A model generated the notes under the pieces. That model did not search any database, was not told where the DNA came from, and saw only the letters and a program-made list of their open reading frames with translations. This document shows, piece by piece, positions 9,679 through 18,069 of a stretch of 64,000 nt of DNA. A program made the translations under genes and the position numbers. This stretch comes from CAYQIM01 sp964417555 (GTDB lineage: Bacteria > Pseudomonadota > Gammaproteobacteria > Diplorickettsiales > Diplorickettsiaceae), in NCBI GenBank assembly GCA_964417555.1, contig CAYQIM010000059.1, positions 1 through 64,000 on the forward strand, given 5' to 3'. Positions within the stretch are counted from its first letter, which is position 1, and every line of letters begins with the position of its first letter.

Positions 9679-10092
9679 TTAGTTACCCGTTAATCCTGTT
9701 GTACCATAAATACCTGCCGCACCTGTGGTATCGCCAAAGACAGTTTGGCCAGCAATAGCAAAGATATGCGGTAAAAAAATAAGAGCAGACCCGACAAATA
9801 AAAGTGCAATGGGCGTGCCAATCGGAATTTGGGTAGGGTTATCTTTATGTGCTTTAAATTTTAACATAGAGGCCATAACAAATCCCATACCGGCCATATA
9901 AGCACCCGCGGTAATTAACTTAGATAAACCATAAAACGAATAAGTAATCTGCCTAGCCATATCACCTAAAGTCATTACCTCGGCGTGGCTCATAACGGCA
10001 TAACTTCCGGTAATTAAAGCCAAGATAAACGCCGACACGCCGCGGTAAACGTTGAAACATTTTACTTTGTAAGCACTTTTCTTTTCTTGCAT
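9679..10092 (-). CDS. dotP: second copy of Dot/Icm protein DotP (IcmD)
   Basis: From the ATG at 10092 the product is 137 aa, with a signal-like hydrophobic segment and then two membrane-type segments around KLITAGAYMAGMGF and PIALLFVGSALIFL. From KLITAGAYMAG to the C-terminus it is nearly identical to the neighbouring copy at 10231-10647. The N-terminal third is quite different. DotP is a small inner-membrane or periplasmic subunit of Dot/Icm. The frame is open back to 10188, so the start is uncertain; 10092 gives a family-like length of about 130-140 aa. The tandem copy is unusual, because Legionella and Coxiella have a single dotP at this position. Confidence 0.85.
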   Translation of the reverse strand: MQEKKSAYKVKCFNVYRGVSAFILALITGSYAVMSHAEVMTLGDMARQITYSFYGLSKLITAGAYMAGMGFVMASMLKFKAHKDNPTQIPIGTPIALLFVGSALIFLPHIFAIAGQTVFGDTTGAAGIYGTTGLTGN

Positions 10093-10230
10093 GAATAAAC
10101 AGTCAACCTTAGTACTTTTAAAAGTCAGAACTTTACAATAGCCCTTTATAACCTGTGTAAGAGCCTGCATTTCTTTAAATTTAAACAAAGGGTTTTATCG
10201 TATTGATAAAACCCTTTAATCTAAAAGCGA

Positions 10231-10647
10231 CTAAACCGTTCCAGAAAGACCTGTTGTACCATACACACCACCGGCACCACTTGTGCCACCAAAAATGGTG
10301 TATCCAGCAATACCAAAGATGTTTGGTAAAAATATCAAGGCCGCGCCGATAAATAATAAAGCGATCGGAGTCCCAATAGGGATCTGAGTAGGATTATCTT
10401 TATGAGCCTTAAACTTTAGCATCGAAGCCATAGCAAAACCGATACCTGCCATATAAGCACCTGCCGTTATCAGTTTAGCCAATTTCCCAAAAGATCCTGT
10501 CAGCGTACTAGCCACCGACCCCAAATCAGTCACTTGATCAGCGCTAGCAAAGGACGTATAGAAAAGAGAAGTCGTCAGCATAAGCAGATGAATTCTAACA
10601 TTTGAGATAGGTTTGACTATTTTTTTCAAAAATTTATTATTTTTCAC
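10231..10647 (-). CDS. dotP: Dot/Icm protein DotP (IcmD), first copy
   Basis: This 138-aa membrane protein of the Dot/Icm apparatus lies between dotE and the second dotP copy. It has a signal-like segment ending near FYTSFASA, then the IcmD core with TAGAYMAGIGF, KAHKDNPTQIPIGTP and LLFIGAALIFL, and the Gly-rich tail GVYGTTGLSG. The GTG at 10647 follows a GGAGAG ribosome-binding sequence; a TTG at 10677 keeps the frame open but lacks one. A 280-bp gap with a palindromic repeat separates it from dotE, so it may have its own promoter there. Confidence 0.88.
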   Translation of the reverse strand: MKNNKFLKKIVKPISNVRIHLLMLTTSLFYTSFASADQVTDLGSVASTLTGSFGKLAKLITAGAYMAGIGFAMASMLKFKAHKDNPTQIPIGTPIALLFIGAALIFLPNIFGIAGYTIFGGTSGAGGVYGTTGLSGTV

Positions 10648-10784
10648 TCCAACTCTCCAAGGCTGTGCCTTAAACAATATAACATTAACATTAATTTAAA
10701 CTTACTAACATACCATCCCTAAGAATTACAAGCTGCTTTCCTTTTCAAATATGTGCAGTATATCCGCTTAATCATAAAATAAAC

Positions 10785-10930
10785 TTAGAACAGGCCTTCA
10801 AATGTGCTAGGCCGAAGCAAGAAACGTTGTTTATCAAGTCGAAACGGAGCATACATGAAGTATGTGCGTAGCGAAACACAGAAAAACAACGTTTCTTGAC
10901 CGGCATCGTGCATTTGAAGGCATGTTCTTA
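10785..10930. repeat. palindromic dispersed repeat (family 1), ends in dotE stop codon
   Basis: The element begins TTAGAACAGGCCTTCAAATG and ends with its imperfect inverse CATTTGAAGGCATGTTCTTA. The interior is also inverted: AAGAAACGTTGTTT faces ACAACGTTTCTT, with CATGAAGTATG at the centre. It matches the copy at 40835-40976 over its whole length. Its right end supplies the TAA of dotE (minus strand). The transcript would form a long hairpin at the 3' end of dotE, which could affect mRNA ends between dotE and dotP. Confidence 0.85.
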
Positions 10931-11506
10931 AAAAATCCCAAAACTGGCTTGTAACATCTCTCGCGTTCCTTCAATATTAATCGCTAATAAGCCTGCAATA
11001 ATATGTGTTACCGCTTTACCAAAGGTACTCCGACCATTAGGATTAGAAGTATGGGTAAGATAAACCCAGCCCCGTATAAATGAAATAGTACCTATTAATT
11101 GGATAAATCGCAAAACTGCTTGCGCCGCAACAGGATTCCAAATGCCTTTAGCCGAATGATAACTCATCGGATCTGTAATCGTAGTTGTTGCAAAAGTCGA
11201 TAACAACATACTTTTAAATGCAGTCGGTGCGTACAGAAGCGCAGCGCCGGCAAAAAACACCATCATGGTGGCTTTAAAATTGGTTTGCACCGACATCATT
11301 GTACGTAGATCACCGTACACTTTGAGTTGATAAACACCACGAAAAATAAAAGCGATACCCATGACATAAGCCGTAGCTGTTACCAAACGATAAATATCAG
11401 GAAACTCATTGGTCACATTGACTAACATGGTTTCCAGCATAGGAAATTTCACATTCGAGCAGCCGCTTAACAGCAAGCAAGCCAGCAACAAAGCTATATT
11501 TCTCAT
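10928..11506 (-). CDS. dotE: Dot/Icm protein DotE (IcmC)
   Basis: DotE (IcmC) is an inner-membrane protein related to DotP, with several membrane helices. Starting at 11506, it begins MRNIALLLACLLLSGC, a hydrophobic leader with a lipobox-like end, and gives 192 aa, close to the Legionella protein. Upstream in-frame starts at 11542 and 11557 would overlap dotF and hide this leader. Hydrophobic stretches such as TATAYVMGIAFIF and ATMMVFFAGAALLY follow the IcmC pattern. Its stop codon lies inside a palindromic repeat. Confidence 0.9.
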   Translation of the reverse strand: MRNIALLLACLLLSGCSNVKFPMLETMLVNVTNEFPDIYRLVTATAYVMGIAFIFRGVYQLKVYGDLRTMMSVQTNFKATMMVFFAGAALLYAPTAFKSMLLSTFATTTITDPMSYHSAKGIWNPVAAQAVLRFIQLIGTISFIRGWVYLTHTSNPNGRSTFGKAVTHIIAGLLAINIEGTREMLQASFGIF

Positions 11507-11531
11507 CGTCAACGGTTTTATGCCTAGCATA

Positions 11532-12257
11532 TTATCTATCATCGGGACTATAGCCAATTACAGCACCTGAGTTTAAAGTTACCGTTCCTTGATCGGGATT
11601 AATGGCATCAACGACGCCATAACCTTCTAATTTATCGCCCACACCCAAGGTTAGTGTGGAACCTTCCGGAGTTATTAACCACGCCCGTCCTGGAATAACG
11701 GCACGCAAATAATAGATAGGTTTAGGCGATACTTTTTTCTGCGTGGTTATTTTTTTTATGGGCTTTGTTTGATTTTGAATTAACGTTTCCTGACCTGTAT
11801 GCAGACTTTGAACTTCATCATTAACCTGCGTAAGCTGGTTGCTTAAATTGGCCAACGTGGTTTGAATACCCGATAGCTGCAAATCGAGCGATTGGATTGC
11901 TGACTGAACGTCTAATTGTCCTTGGGCTAAATGATCTAAACGACTCGTCGCCACGTCAGTTTTAACCTCGGGATACACATTGCTCGCATTTATTTTTGAT
12001 ATGGGCGCCTGTTTTTGTACTTTTGCGACGGCTTGTTGCTTAGCAATCACATGGAAAAATCCATTAATTAATTTATAGACCCCGAAAACAAGAAAAATAA
12101 AAATAAATCCTAATACAATATGCTGACGCTTTATACGTTCAAAGATAGCACCTGACGTCTCTGGTGAAGCACTAGCCGTAGCGAAGTTTGCGGATGATTC
12201 AGGTTCTTGTAACTGATATTCTTCATCATCGTGCAAATTATATTTTTTATCCATCAT
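11532..12257 (-). CDS. dotF: Dot/Icm protein DotF (IcmG)
   Basis: DotF (IcmG) is a bitopic inner-membrane component of the Dot/Icm core that works with DotG. The 241 aa show a cytoplasmic N-terminus rich in Asp/Glu/Ser, one membrane helix at about 48-66 (HIVLGFIFIFLVFGVYKLI), a coiled-coil region at about 105-165, and a periplasmic C-terminal domain containing VIPGRAWLITPEGSTLTL. This is the layout of IcmG. It lies 31 bp after dotG on the same strand. The sequence is weakly conserved outside the C-terminal domain, but the position settles the identity. Confidence 0.93.
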   Translation of the reverse strand: MMDKKYNLHDDEEYQLQEPESSANFATASASPETSGAIFERIKRQHIVLGFIFIFLVFGVYKLINGFFHVIAKQQAVAKVQKQAPISKINASNVYPEVKTDVATSRLDHLAQGQLDVQSAIQSLDLQLSGIQTTLANLSNQLTQVNDEVQSLHTGQETLIQNQTKPIKKITTQKKVSPKPIYYLRAVIPGRAWLITPEGSTLTLGVGDKLEGYGVVDAINPDQGTVTLNSGAVIGYSPDDR

Positions 12258-12288
12258 AGCCTCTTATAAAACAATTTAGAAAATAATA

Positions 12289-15228
12289 TTATCCCGTTGA
12301 TTCGGCAGGAAGTGCCGCTAAATCAGAAAGAAACAATATACCCATCGGTGTGCCGGAATAAACATGTACCGTGGGCGGTGTATTAAAAATGCTTCCTAAC
12401 GCTGATGCATACTGAACACCCACTTGACCTAAACCAACAAAAATTCTGTCACGAGGTTTTAAATCAGGCGCTTTATTATCAGGATTAATGACAATAGCTC
12501 CGGAATAGTTAGCATTAGAAGCTAAAAAGGATTGTCCATAACCTTGAACAAACGCGGAAGCAAATAAGGTACCGTAGCGTAACCAATAATGATTATTGGT
12601 ATAACTGGATAAGGCAGTACGTGCGGTAGTTTCATCAATAGCTACCGTATTAATTGAAATACTCTGCGCCAACTTCGGTAAGGTCAAGGTATTAAACGAA
12701 AGCAATACTTTTTTACCTTGATTACTTAAGGTACCTAATAGGCGAGCCCCTTTAAATTTACCTTGTACAATTTCGGCCATCACCGGGCCCGGTTCATCAC
12801 TATTCACTGACGTTAATAAAACCGCATACATAATCGTTCCTGCTTTAACAGCCGGTGGTGCCGTTGCTCCCGTTAAAGCTAAAGAACCGCCACTAATTCC
12901 ATTTGCCGCCGACCCACTTGTAGACACGGGTACACCGGCAACATACTGCTGTGTAGGCGAGCCCCAGGCAACAAATAACTGGTTGGCTTGAGTGGACATC
13001 GCCGACTGCATTTGCTGCTGCAATTGTTCCGCTTTTTGCGCCGATATTTGCTGTGCCTGCCTATCGAGAATGGCTTGCAATGCAGGATTAGGATCATCCG
13101 ATGGATTCGGCAATAAGCTCACTGAACTCGGTGTATTGGCTGCTGAATTAGGATTAGCAACTGTGGAAGAAGGAGGCGGTGTTGTGCTACCTAAAGCATT
13201 ACCTTGCGCATCACGCGCAATCCCATCCGAACCCAGAGTTGCAATCGCTCGTCCTTCACTGTCTCTTACCACGCCATCGCTCGCAACGGTACCCACCAAA
13301 CGACCTTGCTGATCATAAATAGGTGTTCCTGGCGCCGTACTACCCACCCTGCCCAATATCTGCTGATCTAAGCCTCTTACACTACCATCACGATTTAAAG
13401 TGCCAATAACTTTACCTTGCGCATCGCGCACACGCCCATCTCCACCCACCGTTCCTATTAATTTACCTTGTTTGTCATAAACAGGTGCGCCAGGAACAGC
13501 ATTTACAGGCGCAGTAAAACCACCTAAATAAGCCCGGCCAATCGTTTTACCATCAACATCTTGGACAATACCATTCGTACCCACTTTACCAATCACATTC
13601 CCTTTGGCATCATGTACTTTACCATCCCTTCCTACCATACCGACTAAACGGCCTTGCGCATCATAAACCGGCGCACCGACCGTATTAACACCGGTCTTGC
13701 CAATAATTTTTCCATTCGTATCACGCACAATGCCATCGGCTCCGACAGTTCCGACTAAATTCCCTTGCGCATCGTAAACCGGTGCACCCTTGTTATTAGC
13801 CCCTGCCTTGCCAATAATTTTTCCATTCGCATCACGCACGATACCATCAGTACCCACTTCGCCAACAACGTTACCTTTCACATCGCGTACTTTGCCATCG
13901 GCTCCGACAGTTCCGACTAAATTTCCTTGCGCATCGTAAACCGGTGCACCCACGGTACTAACACCCGTCTTACCAATAATCTTTCCATTCGCATCACGCA
14001 CAATGCCATCGGCACCCACTTCACCGACGACATTACCTTTGGCATCACGTACTTTGCCATCAACTCCCACCGTGCCCAGCAAATGACCTTGCGCATCATA
14101 AACCGGCGCACCGACCGTATTAACACCGGTCTTGCCAATAATTTTTCCATTCACATCGCGCACGATACCATCAGCGCCCACTTCGCCTACGACATTACCT
14201 TTGGCATCACGTACTTTGCCATCAACTCCTACCGTGCCCAGCAAATGACCTTGCGCATCGTAAACCGGTGCACCCACGGTACTAACACCCGTCTTACCAA
14301 TAATCTTTCCATTCGCATCACGCACGATACCATCAGCACCCACTTCGCCAACAACGTTACCTTTCGCATCGCGTACTTTGCCATCGGCTCCGACAGTTCC
14401 GACTAAACCCCCTTGCGCATCATAAACCAGCGTCCCACGACTCGAATGACTTAATGGTTTAGGATTCCTGGCTCTTCCAATAACACCGCCCTTCAGATCA
14501 CGAACGGTCCCATCAGCAGCAACCGTACCAATAATACGGCCTAGTGCATCACGTACCTTGCCATCCGCTCCTACACGTCCAATTAAGTGACCTGTCGCAT
14601 CATAAACCGGATCACCTACCGCAGAAACAGCGGCACTTCCAATCACAGAACCATCGGTGGCACGAACTAATCCATCAGGACCCACTTGACCTATTATTTC
14701 GCCATTTTTATCTCGTACCTTACCGTCGGCTCCTAAACGACCTATTACATTACCGCGCGAATCATAAACCAACGTTCCTGCACGCAACTGACTGGGCTGT
14801 AACAAAGAAGCCCCAGCCGGTAAATTCATTTGATTTCCGCAAGCTGAATTTTTACAACAGCAACACGAACTACAAGTTGAGTTGCCCGCCAATTGATTAG
14901 CTTGGGATTGATTAAATTGCGAAGTGTCTAATAAAGTAGGAATTGCACTCGTCCCGTTTTTTTCAGCCAGGGCGGCCTGTTGTAAATTTTGTTGTTGTTG
15001 CAAATGTTGATAATCAGCTGACGGTGATTGATCAAGCCCACCAGGAATAGACTGTAAATTCGGTGTACTTTTTAGTTGAATCGACGTATCAGCGGGTGGT
15101 GTTTTATTGATGAAACGTCCTACACCGACTAAAAGCGCGACTAGTAGAATCAGGAGCGTGACAATAATAATCGTCCGTGTGCGGACATTCTTAAATAGGT
15201 GTGTAATATTTTGTAATTTAAGATTCAT
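12289..15228 (-). CDS. dotG: Dot/Icm core protein DotG (IcmE), with long repeat region
   Basis: DotG is the VirB10-like subunit that links the inner and outer membranes in the Dot/Icm core. The 979 aa comprise a cytoplasmic tail, one membrane helix at 20-39, a Gln-rich linker, a Cys cluster at 119-130 (six Cys in 12 residues), a repeat region at about 150-690, and a VirB10-type C-terminal beta domain at about 750-979. The repeats follow a pattern like YDAQGHLLGTVG-DGKVRD with about 19 DGxVRD-like units; several neighbouring units are almost identical at DNA level between 13.6 and 14.4 kb. Legionella DotG also has a repetitive middle region, so repeats are expected, but the Cys cluster is odd. 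Confidence 0.95.
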   Translation of the reverse strand: MNLKLQNITHLFKNVRTRTIIIVTLLILLVALLVGVGRFINKTPPADTSIQLKSTPNLQSIPGGLDQSPSADYQHLQQQQNLQQAALAEKNGTSAIPTLLDTSQFNQSQANQLAGNSTCSSCCCCKNSACGNQMNLPAGASLLQPSQLRAGTLVYDSRGNVIGRLGADGKVRDKNGEIIGQVGPDGLVRATDGSVIGSAAVSAVGDPVYDATGHLIGRVGADGKVRDALGRIIGTVAADGTVRDLKGGVIGRARNPKPLSHSSRGTLVYDAQGGLVGTVGADGKVRDAKGNVVGEVGADGIVRDANGKIIGKTGVSTVGAPVYDAQGHLLGTVGVDGKVRDAKGNVVGEVGADGIVRDVNGKIIGKTGVNTVGAPVYDAQGHLLGTVGVDGKVRDAKGNVVGEVGADGIVRDANGKIIGKTGVSTVGAPVYDAQGNLVGTVGADGKVRDVKGNVVGEVGTDGIVRDANGKIIGKAGANNKGAPVYDAQGNLVGTVGADGIVRDTNGKIIGKTGVNTVGAPVYDAQGRLVGMVGRDGKVHDAKGNVIGKVGTNGIVQDVDGKTIGRAYLGGFTAPVNAVPGAPVYDKQGKLIGTVGGDGRVRDAQGKVIGTLNRDGSVRGLDQQILGRVGSTAPGTPIYDQQGRLVGTVASDGVVRDSEGRAIATLGSDGIARDAQGNALGSTTPPPSSTVANPNSAANTPSSVSLLPNPSDDPNPALQAILDRQAQQISAQKAEQLQQQMQSAMSTQANQLFVAWGSPTQQYVAGVPVSTSGSAANGISGGSLALTGATAPPAVKAGTIMYAVLLTSVNSDEPGPVMAEIVQGKFKGARLLGTLSNQGKKVLLSFNTLTLPKLAQSISINTVAIDETTARTALSSYTNNHYWLRYGTLFASAFVQGYGQSFLASNANYSGAIVINPDNKAPDLKPRDRIFVGLGQVGVQYASALGSIFNTPPTVHVYSGTPMGILFLSDLAALPAESTG

Positions 15229-15236
15229 AGGAATAC

Positions 15237-16208
15237 TTAAAATCCTTCAACTTTTAATTGTAATGATTGACCATCTTCAAAACCTAAAATAAGCGATGTC
15301 TTCGGCATTTCATACGCTTTCATGCCATCAGGGCTGGACATCGTTGCAATCCATGCTGGAGAAATTAAGGTCAAGCGCGTTCGTAAATACAAGTGACCAT
15401 TCGCATACCATGCTTGAGCAGTACCGCCTGAAATCTTCAACGAAGTACTTCCTTTTGGCGCAACACCTTCTAGAATACTTAGCAATGTAGGATCTGCACT
15501 ACTTGGTAAGGCTCTACCTAACATGGCTTGTGCATTGGGACCATTACCAGGAACGCGCAAATCAATGCGATAATCTACGGCTTTTTGACCTGAAATCAAA
15601 GTTACCATAACAGGTGTGCTTAAGCCTCGTAGCTGCACAGCAAGATTTCCTACGCTATAAATCGAAGTCGCTTGTATCATAAGGAGATTGCTTTTTTTAT
15701 CCCACTGAATATTAAACGATTGTGGATTACCGATATCATAATTATCGACAGGCCAAGGCTGTCCCGTTGAATCAAGAAACGCTAAGGTAGATACATAACC
15801 TTGCGCCAAACGAATAACCGTCGGCGTCGCGCCTGGATCTAACTTAACGTATTGAGAAGAGATAGTGGGGCGTGGCGGAGTACCGGGTGTAGTTGCGGCA
15901 GCCGCTTGTGTTTGATTAAACAATTGTCTTAAACGTTGAATCTGCTCTGGCGTCATCGGTAACATATTTTGTGCCATCGCACCAAATGCTGCTTTATTTA
16001 AAGCTTGTACCGATACGGAATTAGATTCCGAATCGCTACTAGAATTCGAACTTTTATCAGACACTGTATCACCCGCTGCTGCAGGCGGCTGCGCCGAAGT
16101 AGGTGCGGCTTGTACATTGGAACATAGCAAGGCTAGCAAAAACACTATTCCTGCAATCAGGATACCAATAAAAAATCGATGGTGTCGCGTGGAAAAAAAA
16201 CTATTCAT
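15237..16208 (-). CDS. dotH: Dot/Icm outer-membrane complex protein DotH (IcmK)
   Basis: DotH (IcmK) forms part of the outer-membrane ring of Dot/Icm together with DotC, DotD, DotK and the DotG C-terminus. The 323 aa begin with a signal peptide (hydrophobic stretch FFIGILIAGIVFLLALLCS, cleavage near VQAAP), then a low-complexity Ser/Ala linker, then a VirB9-like beta domain from about residue 115 with PTVIRLAQGYVSTLAFLD. It is 8 bp from dotG, so the two are coupled. Length is slightly below the Legionella protein (about 360 aa). Confidence 0.95.
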   Translation of the reverse strand: MNSFFSTRHHRFFIGILIAGIVFLLALLCSNVQAAPTSAQPPAAAGDTVSDKSSNSSSDSESNSVSVQALNKAAFGAMAQNMLPMTPEQIQRLRQLFNQTQAAAATTPGTPPRPTISSQYVKLDPGATPTVIRLAQGYVSTLAFLDSTGQPWPVDNYDIGNPQSFNIQWDKKSNLLMIQATSIYSVGNLAVQLRGLSTPVMVTLISGQKAVDYRIDLRVPGNGPNAQAMLGRALPSSADPTLLSILEGVAPKGSTSLKISGGTAQAWYANGHLYLRTRLTLISPAWIATMSSPDGMKAYEMPKTSLILGFEDGQSLQLKVEGF

Positions 16209-16217
16209 TATTAATCA

Positions 16218-16856
16218 TTAGCCGGTTATACCGCCACCCCCTGACACAATAAATTGCGCAATACCGATCCCGCGTACTGATTCTAAAGGTGATACTCGCA
16301 CGATAAGCATTGTAATGGTGACGGCTTGCTGAGAAAATTGACTCGCACTTTGATAGGTTATTAGCATAGGGATTTGTACTTTCCAGGTATAACGGCCGAG
16401 CATAATACCTTGTTCTAATACAACCGGAACACCCGTTGCCACGGCCGATACAATTAATTTTTTGGCAATCACCGCTTGTAAATTGTTCGAACTTTTTAAC
16501 GCACTAAAAAACATCTGTTTACCCTCAGGGGTAAAATAATCAGCCGCCGCCTGCAAGGCTTGTCGATAATTAACAAAGTTATAGCTATTGGCGGCTGTTG
16601 CCGCGGTGTTAGCCCACTCTAAGACAGCAGAATTAGAAAGATTAGGACGCTGAAAAGGGATAAGAGGAACAATACGACCGTCGTTACTGGTAGCAAAATA
16701 ACGAGGTTCCGGTGGATGCGTAATAATGTAAAATAAGGCGCCGGCTAAGGTCAATATGATGAAAAAGCTGAGTAGTAATGCCGCAACAACCTTCCGATAA
16801 TTATCACGATAGAATTCATTGCGTAATTTAACGACTTGAAGCGCATCTTCTTTCAT
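16218..16856 (-). CDS. dotI: Dot/Icm protein DotI (IcmL)
   Basis: DotI is a VirB8-like inner-membrane subunit. The 212 aa have a short cytoplasmic N-terminus with RNEFYRDNYRKV, a membrane helix at about 23-46 (ALLLSFFIILTLAGALFYII), and a periplasmic NTF2-like domain. The N-terminal RDNYRKV and the YFATSNDGRI segment recur in DotJ just upstream, as expected for these paralogues, which form a hetero-complex in Legionella. It lies 9 bp from dotH. Confidence 0.95.
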   Translation of the reverse strand: MKEDALQVVKLRNEFYRDNYRKVVAALLLSFFIILTLAGALFYIITHPPEPRYFATSNDGRIVPLIPFQRPNLSNSAVLEWANTAATAANSYNFVNYRQALQAAADYFTPEGKQMFFSALKSSNNLQAVIAKKLIVSAVATGVPVVLEQGIMLGRYTWKVQIPMLITYQSASQFSQQAVTITMLIVRVSPLESVRGIGIAQFIVSGGGGITG

Positions 16857-16887
16857 TATTATCTCGCTTACATTTATTTTTATTCAA

Positions 16888-17115
16888 CTAAGCACCCGCT
16901 CGCGTAGGCGAATCTAGAGAGACTAAGCGAGTTATTTTTCCGTCCATAGAGGTAGCATAAAAATCTGAAACTGGACGAAAAACAGTAAGATAAATGGCAA
17001 GACCACTCAGCAATAAGATAATAACCAAGCTAAACAAAAGCCCAATACAAACTCGATTATAATTATCTCGATAAAAACCTTTACGTGATCGAACTAATTC
17101 AATTCGATTGCCCAC
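16888..17115 (-). CDS. dotJ: Dot/Icm protein DotJ (IcmM), short DotI paralogue
   Basis: The 75-aa protein covers only the N-terminal tail, membrane helix and first periplasmic residues of a DotI-like protein: GFYRDNYNRV, then VCIGLLFSLVIILLLSGLAI, then FYATSMDGKI. In Legionella DotJ is likewise a short DotI paralogue (about 94 aa) lacking the periplasmic domain, so this is probably a complete, somewhat shorter gene rather than a fragment. It is the first gene after a repeat-filled gap of about 370 bp that separates it from dotK. Confidence 0.88.
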   Translation of the reverse strand: MGNRIELVRSRKGFYRDNYNRVCIGLLFSLVIILLLSGLAIYLTVFRPVSDFYATSMDGKITRLVSLDSPTRAGA

Positions 17116-17482
17116 CTTACCCCTCTTAAAACTTGGTTTTATTGGACGAACTATAACCTAGTCTTATTAGAAAAAGCTAGTTTTAAATGAATTATCAAAT
17201 TATTCTTAAAATGAAGCAGGTTTATACGCTTCTTTTTATAAAATCGAGTACTTTCGTTTGAGCAGTGTGCACATAGTACATGAGCATCGAAAAAGCCACC
17301 TGCAGTCGGGGGCCGTAGGGCAGCGTCCAACAACGAAATCAAACAAAAGACGACGATTATATACTCACAGCAATGGGATTTTTGGCAAGGCGCAGCGAAA
17401 ACGAGCAACCGCTGTGTATGTAAAATACATGAGGATTGCAAGTTGCAGCAGAAAAGCAGACAAAAATTCAAGTGCAAGAGTA
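17116..17482. repeat. repeat-filled gap between dotK and dotJ
   Basis: No gene is supported in this 367-bp gap; frames here are short and lack ribosome-binding sites. The part around 17258-17360 resembles the element at 59638-59740: both have ACACxxxAGTACATGAGxATCGxAAAAG and then CAACAACGAAATCAAA with GACGACxATTAT. From about 17355 a second segment, TACTCACAGCAATGGGATTT, matches 61930-61960. The gap therefore looks like two dispersed repeats joined. Another piece of the first repeat lies at 18028-18055 just before dotK. Confidence 0.65.
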
Positions 17483-18025
17483 TTATTGGATGTCTTCAGA
17501 CTGTAACAGGCGCGTTCTAACCTCAACCGAAAAAAGTGCCGGCGCATCATCGTTAAACCGTCCTGTCCCTTGTTTTTGTCTCGCACTCAGCCCTTTCCAA
17601 GCACTGGCAACAATGAGTCGTGTATTTAAACCGTGACTCATAAAATAATCGACCACCACTTGTGCCTGCTGCTCTGCCAAACTGACATTAGGTTTAAAAT
17701 CATCCAGAGATACCGTATAAGCTATTACATGAATCCCTAAGTTTTTTTGTTGATTAAGCAAATCGACTATTTCATTCAAAGCCATAGAGGCCGTTGCTTG
17801 TAATATAGCCGTATTTTTAACAAACATGTGTTTATCCGGCAGGATTAACCGTAACTCATCTCCGACTTGCACGACCTGTATACCCGCTTGCTGCAAAATA
17901 TCAATTCGATTTTGTTTTTGACAAGCGGCAGAAAGTGGAATAGTCGTTGGCGTAGTGCTGATGGTACGCTGACTCGCGCAACCCACGAAAGATAAAAAAA
18001 TTAAAAAACAAGTGAACAATCTCAT
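17483..18025 (-). CDS. dotK: Dot/Icm lipoprotein DotK (IcmN)
   Basis: DotK is an outer-membrane lipoprotein with an OmpA-like peptidoglycan-binding domain that stabilises the Dot/Icm outer ring. The 180 aa begin with a lipoprotein signal ending LSFVGC (lipidated Cys16). The OmpA-like domain at about 60-175 includes a LAEQQAQVVVDYF segment and an SAWKGLSARQKQGTGRFNDD segment similar to the usual NR-RV region. Length matches IcmN (about 189 aa in Legionella). Confidence 0.93.
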   Translation of the reverse strand: MRLFTCFLIFLSFVGCASQRTISTTPTTIPLSAACQKQNRIDILQQAGIQVVQVGDELRLILPDKHMFVKNTAILQATASMALNEIVDLLNQQKNLGIHVIAYTVSLDDFKPNVSLAEQQAQVVVDYFMSHGLNTRLIVASAWKGLSARQKQGTGRFNDDAPALFSVEVRTRLLQSEDIQ

Positions 18026-18069
18026 AAGCTTATTATTCCAACAACGAAATCAAATAAAATACAAAGGTT

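Noticed and set aside
13600..14400. CRISPR-like regular repetition
   Set aside because: The repeats are contiguous, in frame and encode a periodic protein pattern in DotG. There are no unique spacers between short repeats and no cas genes nearby.
13917..14406. Open frames on both strands inside the dotG repeat region
   Set aside because: They are by-products of the periodic, GC-richer dotG repeats. They lack ribosome-binding sites, and the dotG frame itself is clearly the coding one.
17151..17477. Cys-rich 108-aa frame in the dotK-dotJ gap
   Set aside because: It lies within dispersed repeats also found near 59.7 and 61.9 kb, has no ribosome-binding site and resembles no protein.
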